A stretch of DNA of 64,000 nucleotides from Protonemura montana (taxonomy: Eukaryota; Arthropoda; Insecta; Plecoptera; Nemouridae): NCBI GenBank assembly GCA_947568835.1, contig OX387610.1, forward strand, positions 16,390,550 through 16,454,549, written 5' to 3'. The notes under the pieces are model-generated. The model was given only the letters and a program-made list of their open reading frames with translations. It ran no database searches and was not told where the DNA came from. Below are positions 23,362-33,894 of this stretch, piece after piece; position 1 is the first letter of the stretch; each line of letters starts with the position of its first letter. Position numbers and translations under genes: made by a program.

Positions 23362-24485
23362 TGGTCAGCCAGTCCTTGGTGCTGTTGGACAGGAGCAGCC
23401 AACACAGTGTGTTAAAGTGACAAGGCTAAGCGGTGGCCGGTCCTTGGTGCTGTTGGACAGGAGCAGCCAACACAGTGTGTCAAAGTGACAAGGCTAAGCG
23501 GTGGCCGGTCCTTGGTGCTGTTGGACAGGAGCAGCCAACACAGTGTGTCAAAGTGACAAGGCTAAGCGGTGGCCGGTCCTTGGTGCTGTTGGACAGGAGC
23601 AGCCAACACAGTGTGTCAAAGTGACAAGGCTAAGCGGTGGCCGGTCCTTGGTGCTGTTGGACAGGAGCAGCCAACACAGTGTGTCAAAGTGACAAGGCTA
23701 AGCGGTGGCCGGTCCTTGGTGCTGTTGGACAGGAGCAGCCAACACAGTGTGTCAAAGTGACAAGGCTAAGCGGTGGCCGGTCCTTGGTGCTGTTGGACAG
23801 GAGCAGCCAACACAGTGTGTCAAAGTGACAAGGCTAAGCGGTGGCCGGTCCTTGGTGCTGTTGGACAGGAGCAGCCAACACAGTGTGTCAAAGTGACAAG
23901 GCTAAGCGGTGGCCGGTCCTTGGTGCTGTTGGACAGGACCAGCCAACACAGTGTGTCAAAGTGACATTGCTAAGCGGTGGCCGGTCCTTGGTGCTGTTGG
24001 ACAGGAGCAGCCAACACAGTGTGTCAAAGTGACAAGGCTAAGCGGTGGCCGGTACTTGGTGCTGTTGGACTGGAGCAGCCATCACAGTGTGTCAAAGTGA
24101 CAAGGCTAAGCGGTGGCCGGTCCTTGGTGCTGTTGCACAGGAGCAGCCAACACAGTGTGTCAAAGTTACAAGGCTAAGCGGTGGCCGGTCCTTGGTGTTG
24201 TTGGACTGGAGCAGCCATCACAGTGTGTCAAAGTGACAAGGCTAAGCGGTGGCCAGTCCTTGGTGCTGTTGGACAGGAGCAGCCAACACAGTGTGTCAAA
24301 GTGACAAGGCTAAACGGTGGCCGGTACTTGGTGCTGTTGGACAAGAGCAGCCAACACAGTGTGTCAAAGTGACAAGGCTAAGCGGTGGCCGGTACTTGGT
24401 GCTGTTGGACAAGAGCAGCCAACACAGTGTGTCAAAGTGACAAGGCTAAGCGGTGGCCGGTCCTAGGTGCTATTCTACAGGAGCA
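23362..24485 (+). repeat. 68-bp minisatellite, array 2 (inverted relative to array 1)
   Basis: About 16.5 copies of the same 68-bp unit as at 1-1053 but on the opposite strand (GGTGGCCGGTCCTTGGTGCT on plus). Units from about 23433 to 23930 appear identical, and variants rise towards the 3' end. The two arrays lie about 22.3 kb apart, one upstream of and one inside the 18-kb FAM20 intron. Confidence 0.97.
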
Positions 24486-25261
24486 GGCTGCGTGGCGGCA
24501 CCGGGTTTACCCTTGGCTCACTTTAATAAGACTATACCAGCTTTATCAACGGTATGCCACTTACCGCTAGTCAATTGAGTTTGGCGTTGTCAAGGCATGG
24601 AGCATTGAAAGAGTGAAATCAATGTGGCAGCCCCCTACACATACCCCCCCCCCCCCCCACCCACCCCTTCACCCGGAGAAAGCGTCATCGTGGAGCCTGT
24701 GGATCGCGACTGCTGTCATGACGGCGCCAACCCCTCCCCCTCGGGCAGGTGGCGCCGCGACGCTCGTCCCCCCCCCCCCCCCCCTTCCAGGTGGTGGAGT
24801 CTGGCGCCTGGTGAACAACAACTCCATTAGATTGAGGGGTGGGATAGTGGACCTCCCCCCCGGGGGTGTCTTGAGAGATCGGCTTGAAAGGGGGGTTCAA
24901 AGTCTGGGTTGTGTTGATGCTGTTCGATCGAGTTAGTGTCTTCTGCCCCCACCCCCCCCCCCCCCCACACACTTTCCCGTCTTTTCGAAATCGCTTCGGA
25001 ATCAGCAAATAAATGTCCCAAAAGTTAGTCTGGATTGTACGATGATAAAAAGCTCAGGTCGCTACGATCAAGTTGTTTGCTTCGATGACTGACTTCGTCC
25101 TAGCGTTGCTTTAAATCTCCAGCGAGAAAATATCTCACTTTTTTTTTTAAACTTGTGCTAATTTTTGCAATTCTATTGAGTTGTTAACCATCATGGTGGG
25201 TTCCAGCGACACGCGATGAATCATTTTCGTCCTGAAAGTCCTGGTCCTATATATGCACTTA
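24486..25261. other. unique intron sequence with several poly(C) tracts
   Basis: C runs lie near 24646-24658, 24769-24784 and 24952-24965, with CCACC-rich flanks. The overlapping frames at 24613-25021 follow the proline- and glycine-rich low complexity on both strands and are not supported as genes. Confidence 0.5.
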
Positions 25262-26636
25262 AGTCCTGGTTTGGTTTGGTCTGGTCCTGGTCCTGGTCTG
25301 GTCTGGTCCTGGTCTGGTCTGGTCTGGTCTGGTCCTGGTCTGGTCCTGGTCTGGTCTGGTCTGGTCTGGTCTGGTCTGGTCCTAGTCTGGTCTGGTCCTG
25401 GTCCTGGTCAAGTCTGGTCTGGTCCTGGTCTGGTCTGGTCTGGTCCTGGTCTGGTCTGGTCTGGTCTGGTCCTCGTCTGGTCTGGTCCTGGTCCTGGTCT
25501 GGTCTCTTCTGGTCTGGTCCTGGTCTGGTCTGGTCCTGGTCTGGTCCTGGTCTGGTCTGGTCCTGGTTTGGTCCTGGTCTGGTCTGGTCTGGTCTGGTTC
25601 TAGTCTGGTCTGGTCCTGGTCCTGGTCTAGTCTGGTCTGGTCCTGGTCTGGTCTGGTCTGGTCCTGGTCTGGTCTTGGTCTGGTCCTGGTCTAATCGTAG
25701 TCTGAACTGGTCTGGTCTAGTCCTGGTCTGGTCTGGTCTGGTCTTGTCTGGTCTGGTCTAGTTTGGTCTGGTCTGGTCTGGTCCTGGTCTGGTCTGGTCC
25801 TGGTCCTGGTCTGGTCTGGTCTGGTCCTGGTCTGGTCCTGGTCCTGGTCTGGTCTGGTCTGGTCTGGTCCTGGTCTGGTCTGGTCTGGTCTGGTCTTGTC
25901 TGGTCCTGGTCTGGTCTGGTCTGGTCTGGTCCTAGTCTGGTCCTGGTCTGGTCTGGTCCTGGTCTTGTCTGCTCCTGGTCTAGTCTGGTCTGGTCCTGGT
26001 CTGGTCTGGTCTGGTCTGGTCCTGGTCCCTTCTGGTCTGGTCCTGGTCTGGTCTGGTCCTGGTTGGTATGGTCTGGTCTGGTCAGGTCCTGGTTGGTATG
26101 GTCTGGTCTGGTCCTGGTCTGGTCTGGTCTGGTCTGGTCTGGTCTGGTCTGGTCTGGTCCTTTTCTGGTCTGGTCTGGTTCTGGTTTGGTCTGGTCTGGT
26201 CCTGGTTTGGTCTGGTCTGGTCCTGGTCTGGTCCTGGTCTGGTCCTGGTCTGGTCTGGTCTGGTCCTGGTCTGGTCCTGGTTTGGTCTGGTCTGGTCCTG
26301 GTTCGGTCTGGTCTGGTCCTGGTTTGGTGTGGTCTGGTCCTGGTTTGGTCTGGTCCTGGTCTGGTCCTGGTCTGGTCTGGTCTGGTCCTGGTCTGGTCTG
26401 GTCTGGTCTTGGTTTGGTCTGGTCTGTACCTGGTCTGGTCTGGTCTGGTCCTGGTCTGGTCTGTTCTGGTTTGGTCTGGTCCTGGTCTGGTCCTGGTCTG
26501 GTCTGGTCTGGTCCTGGTCTGGTCTGGTCTGGTCCTGGTTTGGTCTGGTCTGTACCTGGTCTGGTCTGGTCTGGTCCTGGTCTGGTCTGTTCTGGTTTGG
26601 TCTGGTCCTGGTCTGGTCCTGGTCAGGTCCTGGTTT
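25262..26636 (+). repeat. GGTCY pentanucleotide satellite
   Basis: About 1.37 kb of GGTCT and GGTCC units in an irregular mixture (CCTGGTCTGGT motif), with rarer GGTTT and GGTTG. It keeps plus-strand frames of up to 336 codons open (VWSGLVLVWSGPG-like). These lack any non-repeat coding context. Confidence 0.98.
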
Positions 26637-27036
26637 GGATCACACAGCTGATATGGACAGCGATCATTCTCTTTAACGAAACAGATTTGAGTTCAGGAAG
26701 CTTTAACCCGAGAGAGAGCAACACCCCCCCACACCTCCATCCAACTTCCCGATCAAGTTTAGAGTCGCGCTAGACATGGCGTCGCGACGCTGCGTCGGCC
26801 GGATGCAATTAACATCGGCGTCGTCCAGTAAACAAGACGTCACCTTGCAGTGAATTTCTGGTCACGGTGCCATGACGTCCTAGGATACTCTATGATGACG
26901 TCATCTCCATGTTCTGATCAGTCGTTCGCTAGAAACACTGGGCGAATCACTTTGGATGATGAGCGCCCCGAGTTATCATGGCCGTCCTCAATTCAAGATC
27001 CCAGTACCCATCAACTTGAATGTGAAAACTGATTTA
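26637..27036. other. unique intron sequence between arrays
   Basis: Contains the palindrome GCGTCGCGACGC at 26779-26790. No exon with acceptor, open frame and donor is seen. Confidence 0.5.
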
Positions 27037-27447
27037 AAATAGCTCAATTGGTTAGAGCAACACCCGTGACAGATGGAGATTGGGGTTCAAGTAGCTCAAT
27101 TGGTTAGAGCAACACCCGCGACAGGTGGAGATCGGGGTTCGAGTAGCTCAATTGGTTAGAGCAACACCCGTGACAGATGGAGATCAGGGTCCAAGTAGCT
27201 CAATTGGTTAGAGCAACACCCGCGACAGGTGGAGATCGGGGTCCAAGTTGCTCAATTGGTTAGAGCAACACCCGTGACAGGTGGAGATTGGGGTCCAAGT
27301 AGCTCAATTGGTTAGAGCAACACCCGTGACAGATGGAGATCGGGGTCCAAGTAGCTCAATTGGTTGGACCAACACCCGTGACAGGTGGAGATCGGGGTCT
27401 AAGTAGCCCAATTGGTTAGAGCAACACCCGCGACAGGTGGAGATCGG
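27037..27447 (+). repeat. tRNA-derived 52-bp tandem array, copy 2
   Basis: Eight units each with TAGCTCAATTGGTTAGAGC, CACCCGYGACAG and GGAGATCGGGGT. It is the same family as 12006-12317 and 34713-34938 but on the plus strand. After the last GGGG the array joins a different dispersed sequence (CCTCGTTTGCTCAGCAGCAA) also found at 31904-32320. Confidence 0.85.
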
Positions 27448-27530
27448 GGCCTCGTTTGCTCAGCAGCAAGTTTAACTTGAACGCTGGCTCTCTGTGTGTA
27501 TCTATAAACTCAATGCCACAACCAAATAAT
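27448..27530 (+). repeat. dispersed element tail shared with 32258-32330
   Basis: CCTCGTTTGCTCAGCAGCAA, GTTTAACTTGAACGCTGGCT and CTCTG...CTATAAACTCAATG match 32250-32318 with a handful of differences. This suggests a short dispersed repeat whose copies abut a tandem array in both places. Confidence 0.65.
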
Positions 27531-28420
27531 CACCTTGTAAAACTGCCATGTTTGGCTTATTTCTGTGTTGACTCTACTTTGTCAATAAAGTCAACCCCCG
27601 TTCCACGGAACAACGCCGACCCCATGCAAAAACCGAGAGCCTATTTCCTGCGATAACTCTACGACGGCGTCCTCTCTTATCGCTGGTAACGGCCCCAAGG
27701 AAGCATCCTGGAGGTCGAACCAACGACCTTTAACAGCGGGGAAAATAGCGTATTTTAACGTGATCATTCGGATGTATTGAGTTACGACCACGCCATCAAG
27801 GGGTAGGGGTGGGGGGAGGGCGTTTCTCTACCTAATGTCGGGTATCGGATGGGACGGCGATGATTTGCATGGCGGCGTTAGGTCGAAGTTGTTAACAAAG
27901 GGATCGAAGTCAGGACGCCGTTTATGGGCACGATAAGGCGTCCATCCTTGGGCTTGGCTATCATAAGTTAGAGAGGTTTTAAAACAGTTTTCAGTCATGA
28001 TTTTGTGTACAACGCAAAGTTGGCAGGGAATGTCAAACATAGAATGTCACCCAGACCTTGCTTTGCTTCGAAACTGCTTTGGGTTTAGGTATAAAAAACC
28101 AAAGTTCGATCTTCAAGATGTTCAAGCAGTCAGAGAATGTGTTGAAATATCAACAAATCTTCATATAAACGAAGCTAAAACTGCCCCCGAGGACGAATTA
28201 AGAAGATACCACGCGAAACAAGCGAACTGAACTTTTCTTAACGCCCCCACCTGGAATTACAAAGCAGAGTTTCAAGACCCCGCCTATAAGTTAGAGAGTC
28301 TGCCGCCAGGTGCGCACAGTTCACGCCACTAATTAAACTGCTAATTGATCAACTAAGCAGGCTCAATTGTTCTAAATACTGCAAGCATAGATGTCTTGAA
28401 GAAAGTCATCTAGATTCTAG
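27531..28420. other. unique intron sequence; weak candidate coding stretch
   Basis: A 77-codon open frame at 27997-28230 (+) starts with ATG and includes LRNCFGFRYKKPKFDLQDVQ. Its amino-acid composition is ordinary rather than low-complexity, but I recognise no family, and no splice acceptor or conserved neighbour supports it. It could be a pseudogene fragment or chance. Confidence 0.3.
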
Positions 28421-31070
28421 CTAGCACCACCCTAGCACCAAGCAGTGACCCTGGTATTACTGTCAGTAGCACCGTGCTAACTAGCACCACCATAGCACCA
28501 AGCAGTGACCCTGGTATTGCTGTCAGTAGCACCGTGCTAACTAGCACCACCATAGCACCAAGCAGTGACCCTGGTATTACTGTCAGTAGCACCGTGCTAA
28601 CTAGCACCACCATAGCACCAAGCAGTGACCCTGGTATTACTGTCAGTAGCACCGTGCTAACTAGCACCACCATAGCACCAAGCAGTGACCCTGGTATTAC
28701 TGTCAGTAGCACCGGGCTAACTAGCACCACCATAGCACCAAGCAGTGACCCTGGTATTACTGTCAGTAGCACCGTTCTAACTAGCACCACCATAGCACCA
28801 AGCAGTGACCCTGGTATTACTGTCAGTAGCAGCGTGCTAACTAGCACCACCATAGCACCAAGCAGTGACCCTGGTATTACTGTCAGTAGCACTGTGCTAA
28901 CTAGCACCACCATAGCACCATGCAGTGACCCTGGTATTACTGTCAGTAGCACCGTGCTAACTAGCACCACCATAGCACCAAGCAGTGACCCTGGTATTAC
29001 TGTCAGTAGCACCGTGCTAACTAGCACCACCATAGCACCAAGCAGTGACCCTGGTATTACTGTCAGTAGCACCGTGCTAACTAGCACCACCATAGCACCA
29101 AGCAGTGACCCTGGTATTACTGTCAGTAGCACCGTGCTAACTAGCACCACCATAGCACCAAGCAGTGACCCTGGTATTACTGTCAGTAGCACCGTTCTAA
29201 CTAGCACCACCATAGCACCAAGCAGTGACCCTGGTATTACTGTCAGTAGCACCGTTCTAACTAGCACCACCATAGCACCAAGCAGTGACCCTGGTATTAC
29301 TGTCAGTAGCAGCGTGCTAACTAGCACCACCATAGCACCATGCAGTGACCCTGGTATTACTGTCAGTAGCACCGTGCTAACTAGCACCACCATAGCACCA
29401 AGCAGTGACCCTGGTATTACTGTCAGTAGCACCGTGCTAACTAGCACCACCATAGCACCAAGCAGTGACCCTGGTATTACTGTCAGTAGCACCGTGCTAA
29501 CTAGCACCACCATAGCACCAAGCAGTGACCCTGGTATTACTGTCAGTAGCACCGTGCTAACTAGCACCACCATAGCACCAAGCAGTGACCCTGGTATTAC
29601 TGTCAGTAGCACCGGGCTAACTAGCACCACCATAGCACCAAGCAGTGACCCTGGTATTACTGTCAGTAGCACCGTTCTAACTAGCACCACCATAGCACCA
29701 AGCAGTGACCCTGGTATTACTGTCAGTAGCAGCGTGCTAACTAGCACCACCATAGCACCAAGCAGTGACCCTGGTATTACTGTCAGTAGCACTGTGCTAA
29801 CTAGCACCACCATAGCACCATGCAGTGACCCTGGTATTACTGTCAGTAGCACCGTGCTAACTAGCACCACCATAGCACCAAGCAGTGACCCTGGTATTAC
29901 TGTCAGTAGCACCGTGCTAACTAGCACCACCATAGCACCAAGCAGTGACCCTGGTATTACTGTCAGTAGCACCGTGCTAACTAGCACCACCATAGCACCA
30001 AGCAGTGACCCTGGTATTACTGTCAGTAGCACCGTGCTAACTAGCACCACCATAGCACCAAGCAGTGACCCTGGTATTACTGTCAGTAGCACCGTGCTAA
30101 CTAGCACCACCAAAGCACCAAGCAGTGACCCTGGTATTACTGTCAGTAGCACCGTGCTAACAAGCACCACTATAGCACCAAGCAGTGACCCTAGTATTAC
30201 TGCCAGTAGCACCATGCTAACTAGCACCACCATAGCACCAAGCAGTGACCCTGGTATTACTGTCAGTAGCACTGTGCTAACTAGCACCACCATAGCACCA
30301 AGCAGTGACCCTGGTATTACTGTCAGTAGCACCGTGCTAACTAGCACCACCATAGCACCAAGCAGTGACCCTGGTATTACTGTCAGTAGCACCGTGCTAA
30401 CTAGCACCACCATAGCACCAAGCAGTGACCCTGGTATTACTGTCAGTAGCACCGTGCTAACTAGCACCACCATAGCACCAAGCAGTGACCCTGGTATTAA
30501 TGTCAGTAGCACCGTGCTAACTAGCACCACCATAGCACCAAGCAGTGACCCTGGTATTACTGTCAGTAGCACCGTGCTAACTAGCACCACCATAGCACCA
30601 AGCAGTGACCCTGGTATTACTGTCAGTAGCACCGTGCTCACTAGCACCACCATAGCACCAAGCAGTGACCCTGGTATTACTGTCAGTAGCACCGCGCTAA
30701 CTAGCACCACCATAGCATCAAGCAGTGACTCTGGTATTAATGTCAGTAGCACCGTGCTAACTAGCACCACCATAGCACCATGCAGTGACCCTGGTATTAC
30801 TGTCAGTAGCACCGTGCTAACTAGCACCACCATAGCACCAAGCAGTGACCCTGGTATTACTGTCAGTAGCACCGTGCTCACTAGCACCACCATAGCACCA
30901 AGCAGTGACCCTGGTATTACTGTCAGTAGCACCGTGCTAACTAGCACCACCATAGCACCAAGCAGTGACCCTGGTATTACTGTCAGTAGCACCGTGCTTA
31001 CTAGCACTACCATAGCACCAAGGAGTAACCCTGGTATTACTGTCAGTAGCACCGTACTAACTAGCACCAC
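28421..31070. repeat. 60-bp minisatellite, about 44 copies, open on both strands
   Basis: The unit contains AGCAGTGACCCTGGTATTAC, TGTCAGTAGCACCGTGCTAA and CTAGCACCACCATAGCACCA. Frames of 875 (+) and 891 (-) codons stay open for the full 2.65 kb because 60 is divisible by 3. The plus frame is a Ser/Thr/Pro-rich 20-residue repeat (SSDPGITVSSTVLTSTTIAP), mucin-like in composition, but the frame has an in-frame TAG at 28411-28413, no ATG before the array and no clear splice acceptor. Variants change residues freely (S to C, V to G, T to S), which does not suggest protein-level constraint. Variant units at 28711-28950 recur in the same order 900 bp later, so blocks of 15 units were duplicated. Confidence 0.95.
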
Positions 31071-31903
31071 CATTTTGACAACCAAGCAATTTATTTTGTA
31101 AAAAGATTAATTGAAACAAAAGCCGACCGTTTCATGCCCCGCCCCCTGTTTTCCGAGCCAGACGTCTACGCCTGGTGGCGTCGTGGAAAGCCGGAAAACT
31201 CTGGGAAAACGTGATAAACAAGTTGTTAATTAGAAGGCAGCGGGCGTAGAATTATATAATCGAACTCGTCGCGAGTTGAAACGGGAAAACGGCGGTGAAA
31301 TCTGTTTTGACTTTTCCTGCACATTTCTCTCTCTCTCAAGTCGTCCTCCGTCCTCCGTTCTCCGTCCTCCGTCCTCCGTTCTCCGTCCTCCGTTCTCCGT
31401 CCTCCGTCCTCCGTTCTCCGTCCTCCGTTCTCTGTCACTTTTCACGCTTCATTTTCAGTATTTCTTTCGCTCCTTCGCTCGGTTTTGTTGAACGAGTTAA
31501 CGAAATGAGATTTGTTCGCCTGCATTGATACCGGCAGTTCACTGGAGGGGGTAGTTAGGGGGGGGGGGGGGGGGGGGGGGGGTAGGGAGTTTGGGGGGCA
31601 AGTCTTTAATCAATTAACTTCGGTTCGCCTCGTCCCTTGACTTGAGTCTCAGATAATTAACAAAACTGATTAACAAATCGATCAATTGAGTGCGAGGGGA
31701 GATCGAAAATAACTCACTCCTATAAACAGTTTCTACAGTTTCTGTGTTTTTTTACAACTCACCCAACAAGAAATGTTCTTTAGTTTCTTGATTTATTTTA
31801 TGCAAAGAGGCTGCGAATATTGTTGTAAACCTCGACGATTGATAAACATGTATCGATATTTTGATTCGTTATTATTTTATTGGAGAAATTTGTGAAAAAC
31901 GGC
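31071..31903. other. intron sequence with TCCGTYC repeat and poly(G)
   Basis: A 7-bp TCCGTCC/TCCGTTC tandem run lies at about 31343-31432 and a poly(G) tract of about 23 at 31559-31582. The remainder is unique and without a recognised gene. Confidence 0.6.
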
Positions 31904-32270
31904 AGCAAGTGCCATCTGGTGGCACCAACTGTTACCACGTGTTGCCGGCCTCGTTTGCTCAGCAGCAAGCGGCATCTGGTGGCACCTACCGTTACCACGT
32001 GTTGCCGGCCTCGTTTGCTCAGCAGCAAGCGCCATCGGGTGGCACCTACCGTTACCACGTGTTGCCGGCCTCGTTTGCTCAGCAGCAAGCGCCATCTGGT
32101 GGCACCTACCGTTACCACGTGTTGCCGGCCTCGTTTGCTCAGCAGCAAGCGCCATCGGGTGGCACCTACCGTTACCACGTGTTGCCGGCCTCGTTTGCTC
32201 AGCAGCAAGTGCCATCGGGTGGCACCTACCGTTACCACGTGTTGCCGGCCTCGTTTGCTCAGCAGCTAGT
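31904..32270 (+). repeat. 60-bp minisatellite, second family
   Basis: Six copies of a 60-bp unit containing GCCATCTGGTGGCACCTACC, GTTACCACGTGTTGCC and CCTCGTTTGCTCAGCAGCAA. Each unit carries CACGTG. It is unrelated to the 28421-31070 unit despite equal length. Open frames on both strands follow from the period. Confidence 0.96.
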
Positions 32271-32425
32271 TTAACATTAACACTGGCTCTCTGACTGTGG
32301 CTATAAACTCAATGGCAGTGGTATTTAAAATAACGCTTTTTCCCTCGGAATTTCCTCACAATTGAAAATGTTGGGCACTTCGACTTTAAACACCGCCTTC
32401 TGTATCGATCACAGTATGCGCTAGT

Positions 32426-32478
32426 CACGTGTTTCCTCACGTGGTCACGTGCACGTGGTCACGTGGTTATGACGTCAC
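32426..32478. promoter_or_regulatory. cluster of five CACGTG E-boxes plus a CRE
   Basis: Within about 50 bp there are five CACGTG palindromes, two of them abutting (CACGTGCACGTG), followed by TGACGTCA at about 32470-32477. The motifs are direct observations. A regulatory role, for example an intronic enhancer of the FAM20 gene, is only inferred. Confidence 0.35.
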
Positions 32479-32539
32479 TTAACAAGGCTCAACTCTGCAC
32501 CAATCAGCACGCACACGACTTTGTTTGACGTGACACTGG

Positions 32540-32974
32540 AATCACAGCCTCGGTGAATGAGTGGATGATGATGAGGATGATGATGATGAACCTAACATAG
32601 CCTAGAAGGGAAGAGGTGAAGCCCGGCGCCGGCACGTAGCCTACTCCTGTCGAAGAGCACAAAGGGGACCATCGGCTTAACGTCCCTTCCGAAGGACGGT
32701 ACAACGCGAACAACAGGATTCCTCCACAAATCCTTGCTGTCGAGAGGTTGATAAGCAAGGCGAGTGAAGTTGCTGTACTAACTTTCATCCCTCCAACCTC
32801 TGTCCCGAACAGAACTGGTCATGTGTATGATGGTCACCCATCCAATGCCTGACCCAGCGCAGTGTTGCTTAACTTTCCTCCAACCTCTCTCCCGAACAGA
32901 ACTGGTCATGTGTATGATGGTCACCCATCCAATGCCTGACCCAGCGCAGTGTTGCTTAACTTCGGTGATCTCAC
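32540..32974 (-). mobile_element. 5S-rRNA-derived SINE-like element, copy 3 (most complete)
   Basis: On the minus strand it begins with GATCACCGAAGTTAAGCAAC, which matches the corresponding region of typical invertebrate 5S rRNA, then GGATGGGTGACC. The head is present about twice. The body follows (CAACTTCACTCGCCTTGCTT, GTACCGTCCTTCGGAAGGGA, TCGACAGGAGTAGGCTACGT) and a TCATCATCATCCTCATCATC tail. Only the downstream two-thirds of 5S rRNA is represented, so it is not a 5S gene. This copy best defines the element: 5S-like head, unrelated body, simple-repeat tail. Confidence 0.8.
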
Positions 32975-33345
32975 TTAAGTTACTCAAGCTAAGAAATGTC
33001 AACCCAGGAAACAAACCAGTCAAACAAACCAGTCAAACAAACAAACAAACAAACAAACAGGATGATAAATATCATCAGTGAGAAGACTTCACTAAAAACT
33101 TTTCTCGTGAGCGTTTGTTTCCGTTAAACAATCTCCCCCAAACATCTGCAACTCAAACCTGGGCTTCATTTCACTCGAAGTTCCCCGATTAAACTCGTCA
33201 CGTTTCTTAATTCAATCAAAGATTATCCAGCCAAGACCAAGGCTAACAAAACTCCCAGCAGCAGAAAATAATTTCCAATTTCCTCGAGCATCAACTCGAG
33301 CTTCTCCTTTAAGCAGAGTCGATGTAGTATTTCATTGGCGCGATA
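32975..33345. other. unique intron sequence
   Basis: Contains a short AAACAAACAAAC run at about 33012-33059. No exon is recognised. Confidence 0.5.
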
Positions 33346-33456
33346 ACTCGTCCCGTCCCGTCCCGTCCCATCCCATCCCGTCCCATCCCATCCCGTCCCG
33401 TTCCGTCCCATCCCATCCCGTCCCATCCCATCCCGTCCCGTCCCATCCCGTCCCAT
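33346..33456. repeat. TCCCR pentanucleotide repeat
   Basis: About 22 units of TCCCG or TCCCA, giving GGGAY on the minus strand. The frames of about 70 codons it produces are not genes. Confidence 0.97.
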
Positions 33457-33894
33457 ATAGGGAAGACAGCCACCCTCCTAGCAGCTCGATAGGGCGACAG
33501 CGTGAGCAAATAATTAGACGCCTCGCGCGCCGCGACGCCGGTCTTCGAGCGTCGTTATGCAGCGTCGTTATGTGCCGTCTTTCTTCGAAGAACGCAGAGT
33601 TTTAATATGGGTCGTGTCGAGGGTGCATCGTTTGGGAGGGTATTGGAGTGTTCAAAGGGGTCACATGTTTGGGACTTGAGTGATGTTGTAGTCTCGCATT
33701 GCCAGCTGATTCAAATTGTTTTCTGTTTTATATTATATATAGGAACGTGGAATGAGGTTAAGGAATGTGGAGATCTAAGCAATGTCTACAACTATTATTC
33801 CTGGTGTCAATCATAAATGTGTCTCACACAAAATTGATTCTCTGTCGAGATTTCTCCAGCAATGTTCAAACTATATATAATTTGTTAAGCTAAG
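33457..33894. other. unique intron sequence
   Basis: GC-rich start (GCGCGCCGCGACGCCGG near 33525, GCGTCGTTATG twice) followed by AT-rich sequence. A 69-codon frame at 33607-33816 has no known domain. Confidence 0.5.

Noticed and set aside
25216..26773. Frames of 181-336 codons rich in Val-Trp-Ser-Gly-Leu
   Set aside because: By-product of the GGTCY satellite; three overlapping frames give the same peptide pattern.
28410..31085. 891-codon hydrophobic repeat frame on the minus strand and 875-codon mucin-like frame on the plus strand
   Set aside because: A 60-bp unit without stops keeps both open. The plus frame lacks an ATG and has a stop just before the array; variants include many replacements. 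Kept only as a finding to test.
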